This document shows, piece after piece, positions 51,914 through 64,000 of a DNA stretch of 64,000 bases; position 1 is the stretch's first letter, and each line of letters opens with the position of its first letter. The position numbers were made by a program, and so were the translations under genes. The notes under the pieces were generated by a model. It was not told where the DNA came from, did not search any database, and saw only the letters and a program-made list of their open reading frames with translations. Source of the stretch: Blastocystis sp. Blastoise (lineage: Eukaryota > Sar > Bigyra > Opalinata > Blastocystidae); the NCBI GenBank assembly GCA_039096225.1, contig JBBPEB010000002.1, positions 1,054,001 through 1,118,000 of the forward strand, written 5' to 3'.

Positions 51914-52768
51914 TATTGATTATTTCAATCAGCCTATAAACAAAGAAAGTCAACAAATGTTGTAATTGATAAATACATAACTTACAGAAAAAATAATTAA
52001 AGATTCAAGGGCTTTATGAAATAATTAAAAAGTATTCAATTTAGAGGTCAAATATCCATTGCGGGAATAATCACGGGAATAAGTCTGTTGATACAGGAAA
52101 TTTCATATGTTTTCATCAAATAATTATTTCATTTTGAAAATAGTCTTTTCATGTTAAATATTTATTGTGTATGCTATTCAATGGATTAGATAGTGTGTCT
52201 ATACTTAAATTAATTCTTTATTTAGTTTTTTTAACCTTAGAAAATGCATTTGAGAAATTAGTAGACAGTTATGATTTCTTTATGGATAGTTGAATTAGTT
52301 TTTATTCTTGATCGTTGAATTAGTTCTTGAATAATAGAAAGAGATAAAAAAAACACAGCTTAATGAATAAGACTAAGGATATTAAAAAAAAGACGAAAAG
52401 CTAAAATAAATAAAACAATAATATATATTAGATTACTGATTGACTATATATACGGATAAGGCATCATTTTTGTGAATCAAAAGAATATATATATATAAAG
52501 AAAAACATGAGAATTATATAAAGGAACATTGTGAAAAAAAATGGACACAAAAAAAATATGATACTATATATATAGATACAAAATTTAAAAAAAACAGAAA
52601 AAGAAATAGTAGTACAAAGACAATATAAATAACAATGAATAGACGTTAAATGTGTGCTTTTTTTGGATAGAAAAAAAAATGAAAAAAGAAAAAAAAAATG
52701 AAATTTATAAAAAAAAAATCCTGTAAATTATTTAAAAGATTATAATTGAATATGTATATATATATATA
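51914..52768. other. Spacer between EBP2 and the PROPPIN gene
   Basis: Non-coding. It holds two directly adjacent GC-rich words, TGCGGGAAT at 52060-52068 and AATCACGGGAAT at 52069-52080, the only tandem pair outside genes. Otherwise AT-rich. Confidence 0.6.
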
Positions 52769-53411
52769 TTATTGAACAAGTGAAGATATATTATCCGTGT
52801 CATCAATAAATTTCGATGAATATAAACATTCACATTTATTATCTTTATAAGTTATCTATATAAAATAAATAGAATAAATATGAGTAATATAATATATATA
52901 TAGAATAGTAGACATAATAAAGAATAGATATAGAATAGTAGATATAATAAAGAATATTTATAGAATATATAATAAATATGAGTAAGATAATATATATACA
53001 ATATATAGGTATAGTAAACAATAGATATAATATAAAATAAAAGTAATAGTATATTATAAATAGACTATATATATATTTATATACGTGATATAAATTGCCT
53101 TTAGAAGTAAGAACAACCACGCAACTATCATCAGAACTAAAAGCACATATAAACTTTCTATATATATATAATGATAATTCTATTACTATATATATATATA
53201 GATATATATACCCAGGTTCAGTAAATGAATATTTACATATATTACTAGTCATCAATTTGGAAAATGAGAATTTATTTTTTTCATTTTTAATATCATTAAT
53301 ATCTTGATTTCGTACACTCGATTCTTTTAGTTTATATATATGAAGAGTATTTCTTGAACTGGTACACGCAAGATAGTCACCATGCTGAGAAAACCTATAT
53401 ATATATATATA

Positions 53412-53490
<79 letters not shown>

Positions 53491-53503
53491 ATTATTATTA
53501 TTA

Positions 53504-53540
<37 letters not shown>

Positions 53541-53736
53541 GCCATAGAATACATAGTTGCTTTTTCTTTTCCTCTTCGAAGTTCTTCTAATAATAAACCT
53601 GTCTCTGTATCAAATATACGTATAATTGTACCCTATATATATATATATATATATTAGAATTTTTGTAAATAATTATATTATATAAATTCATATTATATAA
53701 TCATATTCTAAATAATAAAATAATAATAATAATAAT

Positions 53737-53776
<40 letters not shown>

Positions 53777-54313
53777 TTTAATAGAGGCACTAGCTATTCT
53801 AGTTCCATCCGTAGAAAGAGCGATACACTGAAGAGGGGACGAATGAGCGTTAATTACCGCACTCTTCTTTATATCATATAACTATATATATATATATAGA
53901 ATTTAAACAGAAAAATATCATGATATATATATATATAATGAAAACAGAAAAATATCATTATATATATATAATTAAAATAGAAAAATATCATTATATATAT
54001 ATATAATTAAAATAGAAAAATATCATGATATATATATATAATTAAAACAGAAAAATATCATGATATATATATATAATTAAAAATGTCATAATAAATATCA
54101 TAATATATATATATATATAATTCTATTTTGATTTGTCCTGGTTGGTCTCCAGGAAAGGCCAAAACATAATTCTTTAATACAGGGCATAATGCTATTATAC
54201 CTATATATATATAAGAAGAGAATACTATACATAGCATGAATAAACATTATGAAATATACTATTCTTAATATATATATATATATATAACATGAATAATAGT
54301 ATATAAATAATTC

Positions 54314-54372
<59 letters not shown>

Positions 54373-55144
54373 CTCAGGATTAGGTGCGGTATTAATTGTG
54401 TCTAATAATCGAACATCTGATAAATTATATACATATATTTTATTCTCTAATACTACTACTATTCTATATATATATTAACATTATATTAACATTATAGAAA
54501 AGTATCAAAGCATATATTATCAACAAAATATATATATATATATATATATAAATCAACAAAAATAGTTCAAGACTATTAAAATAGAATCCTTAACAAAAAT
54601 ACCTATCTCTCCTTAATTTGACTGCACAAACATTTGAAGCAAATTTTATTTCTGCAATACAACGAAGTTTGTGATCATCCCATATCATAACCTATAACAT
54701 ATATATATAAATATTATATAAATAAAAAAAAAATCAAAAATCAATCAATATCCTAATCATAATATTCTAGTTTTGAGTATTTATCATCATAAATATGTAA
54801 CTATATATATACTGTATTTGGAGGAAACTTAGGAACATTACCACCACCTACTAAGGCAACAATGTTACAACGATATAGCATCTCAATGATACCAATACCA
54901 CCAGAAACGAAGTCTATAGAATATGGAGATATATGTATAACTCTGATCTCATTTGAAAAATACTTCTTCTGAAGATTTCTGAAAAAGGCACGATGTTAAA
55001 GATCTTAAATCCATTTATAGTACCGCATGCAAAGCATCCTAGATATTTATCAAAGCGTTTTTAAGAAAAAATACCATAATCTTGATTAAAGGAAACATAA
55101 AGAATTTCAGATGAAGACAAACTTTGATTAATTTTTAATGACAT
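52769..55144 (-). CDS. PROPPIN of the WIPI3/WIPI4 (WDR45B) type
   Basis: Eleven exons (55144..55075, 55038..54964, 54913..54813, 54691..54603, 54463..54372, 54200..54121, 53881..53777, 53632..53541, 53394..53212, 53157..53085, 52855..52769) join to 348 residues forming a seven-bladed beta propeller. Family marks: [90 protein letters not shown] and the phosphoinositide-binding LRRG (222-225). Such proteins bind PI3P on membranes and help lipid transfer by Atg2 during autophagy. The intron after 54121 lacks a GT donor, and the one after 53777 starts GC (GCATATAT). Frame and family alignment support both junctions. Confidence 0.92.
53413..53520. repeat. (ATT)n run in a PROPPIN intron
   Basis: About thirty ATT units followed by TA repeats in the intron 53395-53540. 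Confidence 0.95.
53890..54110. repeat. Tandem repeat of about 35 bp in a PROPPIN intron
   Basis: Six units of the form ATAT..AATTAAAACAGAAAAATATCATGAT within the intron 53882-54120. This is the same intron whose 5' end lacks a GT, so the repeat expansion may have altered the donor. Confidence 0.9.
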
Positions 55145-55511
55145 TTAATTGTATAACTAAAATCTATAACTTTACCAATAAAAAACAAAAAATACATAAA
55201 TATAAATCACGGCTGTATAAATATATTAAAAATATCATTTATGAATCTAAAAAAAAAAGAGATTGAATGGATTCACGAATATCTCTTCACTACAAACTCA
55301 ATTTTCATTTTTCTCTTGTTTTTATCATTTTGCGTCTAAAATGAAAATTGACTCGAAATTTGATTCTCACAGACATTTGAGTTCTCTTTTGAAACCAATA
55401 ATTTTACCATGTTTATTCAACAAGACAAACTCATTTTTCGTAATTTTCCGTAATTTTTTAAAACGAATTTATTATTTTTTGTAAGTTTTAAAATTCATTA
55501 AAGAATAAAAG
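55145..55511. other. Divergent promoter region
   Basis: Between the PROPPIN (minus) and the unknown nuclear-type gene (plus). A frame at 55263-55484 has no family similarity and is probably noise. Confidence 0.55.
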
Positions 55512-57289
<1,778 letters not shown>

Positions 57290-57734
57290 AATATAAATGT
57301 TATTATATATATATATGTATTATTAAATGTTGTATCTGTTCTATTTTATTGAGTTTATAATAAGAAATAAATATATTAAATCTTTATACACTACTTTATA
57401 CTATTAATAGTATTATTTATAAATCAATATATAATTTCAATTATTATTAGACACTATTATTGTCAATATTTTTTATGCTTTCAAAAGCAATCCTATAGTT
57501 GATATTATTAACTACTACTATTCCTGTGAAACAAAGAAATTATGGTATATTTATATAAATATTCAATTAATTAGTCTGTCAAGAGAAATAAATAGAGTAT
57601 TAGTTAACTAAACACATATATATAAGAAAGAGTATTTATATAATAATCATAATAAAATAAAAAGAAAAAAGAAAAAAATGAATTAAAAATATGATTACCT
57701 AGTTTATATATATATATATATGATATTATTATGA
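57290..57734. other. Convergent spacer
   Basis: Between the unknown gene and the RBR ligase. AT-rich; no features. Confidence 0.6.
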
Positions 57735-58804
57735 TTAATATTTAATTGCAGAGATAACTTGAGTTCGAAAGGAATAATTCTTTTCAACTATTGAATTTAA
57801 TGAATGGATTTTATCATTAAAAAATGAATCCGATTGTTCCATAAAACTAGGGTAAGACATCTATATATATATATATTAATATTTAATTAAGAATAGATTA
57901 ATTATTGAATAAATAAAAAAATTATTCTTATATATATATATTGTTTGAATATAGAATTTATATATATTCTTATATATATATATACAGAGTCAACTAGATC
58001 TAGAATAATGTCTTGTAGTTGTTCATTATTTTGTTCTAGTCGTCCCTGCCAGTCATAAAATAAATCTAATATTTGTTTATTATCTACATGGTTATAAGCA
58101 TATATATAGGTTGAAGCAAGAATTAAGTGATTATATAAGACCTATATATATATATAACAGTATTATAATATTTTTTTATTGTAATAATAATATATTATTA
58201 AAAAGTATAGTATATATATAATGATATAAATACTTGTTGAACAGCTAGTTCCAAGTGATTCACAAAAACAGATTTATAATCGTCTTTTACAAACTATATA
58301 ACAACAATTATAATAATAATAATAATAATATATATATATATAATATATATATATACTTTACATGGTGTTTTCATTGTATTTAACTATAAAATAAGAATAA
58401 TATATAATATATAATAATAGTTATATATATATATATAGTACATGTAACAATAACGTTTGATTCTTCTTATAAGATTCAAGATGATTCTTATATCGAGTAA
58501 CAAAGAAGCCAGTTCGATCTAGATCCCCCACAAGGGAATTGAGGGTTTTAGCGGTTTCATACTGAACATGACTATCATTTATCTATAGAAATTGTAGAAG
58601 TAAATATATGCATATATATATCATTATTATAAAGTAAATACTCGATTACAAGTATAATAAGTAGTTGCGTGTTTTGACCAATCACCCATACATCTATATA
58701 TATATATATATATATATAATTATAATAATAATAATATATATATATATATATACACCCAACAAAATTGGTAGTTACAATTATTACATATCATATGATTACA
58801 TCCC

Positions 58805-58835
<31 letters not shown>

Positions 58836-59017
58836 CGTTAAATTAATACATAAATGATATTTATATATAAAATAAATAAAAATATTAATAAAGACTATAT
58901 ATATATATATATACTTCATTTTTTTCTATTTTACATTTGCAATGTGGACAGGCCTTCACTCTTTCAATTAGCCATTGATCTTTATTGTTATCCATCATAT
59001 CAAGGAAGGAACTACAC

Positions 59018-59048
<31 letters not shown>

Positions 59049-60330
59049 TATAGTATAATATAGAGAATAAAACAAATTACAATCGAATATAAAATAGAGT
59101 ATGATCTATAATATATATAGAACACTATATATAATAATATTAATATTAAAACTATATATAATATAGATATCATAAATAGATTATTGTATACCATAGCACA
59201 TGGAATTGGCTCATGATAGAGTTCCTTGCACATGCCGCACATAAATGAACCACATGGACAGTAAATAGCTCCAGTATAAGTTGCAGAACGACATATAATA
59301 TTACTATATATATAGGAATAATAAATTTATAGTACTATATATATAATAAACAAAATAAATCACAGAATATAGAAAGATATGCTAATAATTACACTACATA
59401 TATAGAATAGAGTATATATATATATATATATACGTGCATTTTCCATTACTATTCTTGCAGGCGCAAAGAGTAGGAGAGAAGGTGATATAATGCTGAATAA
59501 TCCTCTTTTTATACCAACTGAGTATACTATCGTTCTTTAACTATATATATACATATATATAAAGAAGCAGAAGAAGCAGAAGAAGAAGAAGAAGAAGAAG
59601 AAGAAATATAATTAAAAAGAAAATTTTAATAGGAAACATTTTATAATAAATAGTTTATGATATTGTTACTTACGTTTAATATATAATCCGGATTAATAGG
59701 GCATTTGCATGCTTTGCTATTAGCCGTACAAAGGCATGTGACAATAGGAGATGGGAATGCATTATTCATAACAGACAACAAGTGTGACTCAAAACAATGC
59801 TTACAAAACCTATATTATTATTATATATTATTATTATTATACTTATTATATCATATATATATTAATCATAAATAATAAATAACTAAATACATATGACCAC
59901 AGGGCATGAGAACACATTCATCTCTTGGGTATGTTTCAAAGCAAATAGGACAATCACATACATCAGGAAATTCTTCACAATCTTCTTTTGGAAATCCATT
60001 CTTCTTTCGAAACTTTATATTTAATAATAAAAAAAAAGATAAAAGATGATCAACATACGGATTCATTAGAATCTAAATAATTGTCCATAACCTTTCCTTG
60101 TCTCCAATTTGATAAGATTAAATAAAGAATAGACGTTCCTTCCGTAAAAGCAAGATCTTCCTTGAGACGATTTATTGATTTATCAATTAGTTTTGCAATA
60201 GAACTATCATCCACAACACTACAATTATCGATCCATGGTGCTAGATGACTAAAACGCTAATTAGCAGATAATCGTGAAAATACTTTTCAGGATCTGAATC
60301 TATAGTATGTCTCACTGACTTATAGGACAT
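57735..60330 (-). CDS. Ariadne-type RBR E3 ubiquitin ligase
   Basis: Fourteen exons (60330..60284, 60248..60059, 60012..59891, 59809..59674, 59540..59434, 59303..59192, 59016..58915, 58803..58754, 58693..58642, 58582..58442, 58383..58357, 58293..58234, 58141..57986, 57860..57735) join to 475 residues. The RING1-IBR-RING2 order is clear: RING1 CDCPICFETYPRDECVLMPCGHMFC; IBR CRSATYTGAIYCPCG..CGMCKELYHEPIPC; RING2 [30 protein letters not shown] with the thioester Cys in GCNHM (Cys274). A helical Ariadne domain with YNHLILASTYIYAY follows. The fold passes ubiquitin from E2 to this Cys before the substrate, often together with neddylated cullins. All zinc ligands look intact. Confidence 0.95.
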
Positions 60331-60846
60331 CCAGGCTATTCAATAAAACTATTTAAAATAACTAAACTTAAAAATTAATTAGTAAAAACGTTTATTTTCT
60401 TTTCTTTTTTTCTAATTTTCAGCCAAATTCAGCTCTACAACATAAAAAACAACGATACCTAGTATTATTACTAGTTTTTTAATATTTTATTTATATATTT
60501 AACGACATATATCATTCATATATCCGATAATACGTTATTATATGTATTCTGATATTTATAAAATGATAATTGATCAAGAGAGGGAGAAATCACATTCCAA
60601 TTGTAGTGTTGCAATCTTGCTTTTAAAGTGGTTTAAAGAAATTGTTTTGCGTTCTGTAACATATTGTATATATATACTAGTAATTTTAAAAATAAAATCA
60701 CAAAGAATTCAACAAAAATTGGTTTATAATATTGTGACTACATAAAAACAATAGTAAATATAAATAAGGATTAACAGTAAACAAAACAAGTGTTTCTAGA
60801 AGAGAATATGATTACAAATATATATATATATATATATATATATTAT
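60331..60846. other. Spacer between the RBR ligase and phosphomevalonate kinase
   Basis: Promoter side of the RBR gene and 3' flank of the kinase gene (both minus). A frame at 60542-60745 has no recognisable similarity. Confidence 0.55.
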
Positions 60847-61741
60847 TTATTTCATTTGTTTGCAAGGTAATACAATCAGTTTATCATTATATTTATTATT
60901 TATAAACGTGATGAATTCTGATTCAGACATAATCTGATTATTCCTGAAAACATAGAATGCATCGTAACCTCCTGCGCCTAAAATACCGCCAGCAATAATG
61001 GAATCTAATGATAAAAGAGAGTCCAAATAGACTTTTACTTGTTCTGGAATCACGGGAATATCGCTTTTCTTAGAAATTGAATACAGAATATTAATAATAT
61101 TGATACTATATGCTTTATATAACTGTATATCTGTGGAATTCGATTCGAATAGAGATATATACTGAGCACATGCATCAATATAAGTCTTCCATAGTAACTG
61201 GTTGTAGTCACTATATATATATTATTAACTGTATAATATATAATAATAATAGCTAAATATATATATATATAATCATACATAACATCAAAAACAATATATA
61301 ATAATAGTTTCTTGTATATATATATGAATAATAATAAATGTATGAATAATAATAAATGTATGAATAATAATATATATATATATATAACTATATATATACT
61401 ATTGTTTCCAATTATTCATTCTCTTCACCATTTGTGAAGTTGAAGAAGAATTATATAAATGAATTAATTGGAGGGAAAAAAAAGGCGGGAGATTTATAGA
61501 AGGATGGGATACTATATATATATATATATATATATATAATATGTAGTTTTATTATAAATATATATAATTCGATTTCATATAAACATAGTAAATAATAACA
61601 TTGTTATCAAGAATAATAATAAGAATATATATATATATATATATATATAGTTACTAGCATTAGTATTATTATTATTTAATAGTTTTGTATTAAAAATACA
61701 ACTTCCGTATATAGAGGTATATATATCAAATCCACTTCCTG

Positions 61742-61799
<58 letters not shown>

Positions 61800-62629
61800 A
61801 ATCAGAATTAAATCTTCACAAGAATATATATATATATATATATATACAATTCCTTGTGCTTGTCCATGTGCTTTATATGCAATATCCAATAGAATTCGTT
61901 TGTTTAAAACTATATTGTCATACCTATATATATTAAATAATAATAGAAAATAAATTATTATATATATATAGAAAAAATAATTGAATAAAAATAAACTAAT
62001 TCATATATATATACATAGATAAATGTAATTGAAGAAAAGCATGACAAAGAGACACACAAAGAGAAGAAGAAGAACCTATTCCGCTTTTACACTGTTTCTA
62101 TATATATATATATATAATATGTCTTATAATATAAACAATAATATATATACTATAATATATACTATATATATTCTATATATATATACTCCTTGTTTATAAA
62201 TATAATATCCTTCATTCATATATATATTAATTATTATTTTATTAAAATAGTAATAATGATTGGATATTATTAAATAATGAAGACATTCTTGTAAACAACA
62301 TTCTAAATACTTATTTTCACTTTTGTTCAATCTATGAATATATATTGCTATATCAATAAAGGAGTAGTATACGAATTACAAATAAACGTTTGATCATGAT
62401 TATCAACTGAATAAAGCCAATGTTCATCAAATGTTTCACTATAACAATCTATTTGACACGTTTCTGATTCGTGAGTGTATCCATCACATGTGACTGTACA
62501 ACATGAGTCTAAAGCCATAGATATTCCATTAAAACCCTCAAGAATCACGTATCCACCAACAATTAATGCTTTTCCATTATGGGAAGCACTCACTGTTTTT
62601 TTTATTTCTGTTTTTTTTGCTGACATCAT
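60847..62629 (-). CDS. ERG8: Phosphomevalonate kinase (Erg8 type)
   Basis: Seven exons (62629..62373, 62331..62187, 62097..62015, 61923..61848, 61742..61655, 61511..61400, 61210..60847) join to 374 residues. A GHMP-superfamily kinase that turns mevalonate-5-phosphate into mevalonate-5-diphosphate in isoprenoid synthesis. Motifs: SHNGKALIVGGYVILEG (motif 1), KSGIGSSSSLCVSL (motif 2, ATP loop), the central AHGQAQG..AGSGFDIYTSIYGS typical of Erg8, LPPFFSLQLI, STSQMVKRMNNWK, and IAGGILGAGGYDAFY (motif 3). The start has two successive ATG; either could be used. A palindrome copy lies in the last exon at 61049. It is somewhat shorter than yeast Erg8 (451 residues). Confidence 0.92.
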
Positions 62630-62946
62630 ATGTTCGTATGTATACGATAAATCTATGACAAAAAATACGAGATAATAATAACAAAAAAAATTTAAAAAGT
62701 GAGAAAACACGATGTAAAGAGATACTATGAATAAAGAATGATTTAAATAGTATTTATATGATCTTATAAATAGCAAAATGTTTCAAATGAATAAGAAATA
62801 GAAGATTATAATTAAATTGATGATTCTAAAAAACCATGGAAATAATTATTCCTTTCCCTTAAATTTGACGAATCTGCACATCTTAAAAAAAGATAAACCA
62901 TCAAACAATTAAAAGTCTTTATTTCCATCATTTATTATAAATATCA
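62630..62946. other. Divergent promoter region
   Basis: 317 bases shared by the kinase (minus) and the fumarate reductase (plus). No motif recognised. Confidence 0.6.
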
Positions 62947-63764
62947 ATGAGTTCTGGTACAAATACATCTCGAATATATGTATATCATCTATAGAAAAGC
63001 CTATTGTTATTCTTGGTGCTGGTCTTGCTGGTGTGTGTGCTGCTTTTGAAGCTGAAAAGAGAGGCAAGCAAGTTATTGTTATTGATAAGGATACTAAGTA
63101 TATTGATGATATACCCATTTTTGTTTATGTACATTTTTAGGGGAGGTGGTAATTCTACCAAAGCTTCTTCTGGTAAATGATTATAAAAACATATCATTAT
63201 TATTCTTATTGCTATTTTATATAGGTATTAGTTGTTTTGGATCTTCTTTCCAAAAGGAACAAGGAATTGTCGATTCTAAGGAAGCTTTCTTAAAGGATTT
63301 CTTAAAATCTGCTGCTGGTCTTGGTGATGAAGAATTAGCTGATATTCTAGTAACTGATGGTATCGAAGTAGTTGATTGGTTCCGTGATACTTTCAAAATT
63401 GATTTATGTGTTATCTCCCAATGCGGTGGTCACTCTGTATATTTTAATAACTATATTATTAATATATTTTTTTTTTAATATATTTTTTTATTTTTTTATA
63501 TATGTTTTTAGTATGTTTATATATATATATACATATAGGCTCCTAGAACTCATAAGAATCCTGGTGGTATTCCCGTGGGATATTTTATGTATAGCACTGT
63601 ATTAAAACAATGTGAAGCCAAAGAAAATATCAAGGTATATTATTATGTTTATTATTATTATTATGTTTGTGTTTATTATTATTATTATTATGTTTGTATT
63701 TATTATTATTATATATAGTTCTATCGTTCTACAATAGTTAAGAATCTTATTATTGATAATGGTA

Positions 63765-63807
<43 letters not shown>

Positions 63808-64000
63808 TAGTGTTGTTGGTGTTCATATTGAGAGAGAAGGAAATGAAGAAGATCTTTATGCTTCCTCTGTTATCATATGTATATATATATATATATATAG
63901 TATACTATAAACAATCAACAAATATTATTATGTTTATTTTGTTTAACTTATATTCACTATTATTATATTTATTATACTTATTATTATACTTATTATTATA
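62947..64000 (+). CDS. Soluble FAD-dependent fumarate reductase, 5' part
   Basis: Seven exons are visible (62947..62956, 62995..63097, 63141..63172, 63225..63436, 63539..63634, 63719..63761, 63807..63878); the window ends in the next intron, so the gene is partial. It resembles Osm1/Frd1-type flavoproteins that reduce fumarate to succinate to reoxidise FADH2/NADH. The start IVILGAGLAGVCAAFEAEKRG is the FAD-binding Rossmann motif, ending VIVIDKD; then GGGNSTKASSGI, ILVTDGIEVVDWF, CVISQCGGHSAPRTHKN and PVGYFMY. The GGHS..RTH residues are active-site positions of the family. The stretch after ASSGI (SCFGSS) differs from the usual NGAGT. No targeting peptide is seen, suggesting a cytosolic form. 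Confidence 0.92.

Noticed and set aside
53890-54110. Regular tandem units considered as a CRISPR-like array
   Set aside because: Units are contiguous without unique spacers, and lie in an intron of a eukaryotic gene; it is a minisatellite.
62630-62776. N-terminal extension of phosphomevalonate kinase up to 62776
   Set aside because: The added residues are Tyr/Phe/Leu/Ile-rich noise with no family counterpart; the first plausible start next to the kinase motif is at 62629.

Overview
This window is nuclear DNA from an extremely AT-rich (roughly 80 percent A+T), intron-rich unicellular eukaryote. The evidence is spliced genes for the 26S proteasome, SAGA, GATOR1, GET pathway, U2AF, ALG2 and a mitochondrial ribosomal protein, plus a classical intronless tRNA gene. 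Asn, Ser and Lys homopolymer tracts and very short introns bounded by (TA)n fit an early-diverging fungus, an amoebozoan or a similar protist. I cannot name the taxon. Nearly all introns start GTATATAT and end TATATATAG; a few are noncanonical, and four have the signature of minor-spliceosome (U12-type) AT-AC introns. All gene models below were joined by hand, and reading frame was checked across each exon chain.

Layout: 1-258 is the 3' end of a low-complexity gene; 1.8 kb holds a tiny Ala/Val/Gly-rich ORF; 3.0 kb a tRNA-Lys(CUU) on the minus strand; 3.5-4.5 kb mitochondrial bL17 (-); 5.2-7.7 kb RPT2 (-); 8.7-13.7 kb a large plus-strand gene that appears to fuse an AZUL-like zinc finger, a PUB domain, an L-type-lectin-like domain and a GH85 endo-beta-N-acetylglucosaminidase; 14.2-17.0 kb a PHD plus CCCH finger protein (-); 17.3-18.8 kb HFI1/TADA1 (+); 19.4-19.8 kb a small unknown gene (-); 20.1-22.0 kb NPRL2 (+); 22.5-25.2 kb the U2AF large subunit (-); 26.0-28.8 kb TRM1 (-); 29.8-31.2 kb GET3 (-); 32.5-36.6 kb a coiled-coil/poly-Asn/LRR protein (+); 37.4-39.5 kb a type II membrane protein with Cys-Pro repeats (-); 39.7-41.2 kb BCD1 (+); 41.8-43.8 kb a PrsW-like membrane protease (+); 44.4-46.3 kb ALG2 (-); 46.9-49.1 kb a PHD/CW/SWIB-like chromatin reader (-); 49.4-50.9 kb a WBP4-like protein (+); 51.1-51.9 kb EBP2 (-); 52.8-55.1 kb a WIPI3/4 PROPPIN (-); 55.5-57.3 kb an unknown nuclear-type protein (+); 57.7-60.3 kb an Ariadne RBR ubiquitin ligase (-); 60.8-62.6 kb phosphomevalonate kinase (-); 62.9 kb onward the 5' part of a soluble fumarate reductase (+).

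These are housekeeping genes of separate pathways and no operon-like logic is visible. Three signals stand out. First, the AZUL-PUB-lectin-GH85 fusion would tie cytosolic deglycosylation to p97 and the proteasome in one chain. Second, a GC-rich palindromic word family (core CCGCGG / CACGGG flanked by ATTCCC or GGGAAT) occurs about 33 times in this AT-rich DNA, with about 23 copies in 10.0-15.7 kb, is read in more than one frame inside exons, and is partly built by codon choice at conserved residues. Third, four genuine-looking AT-AC introns imply an active minor spliceosome.
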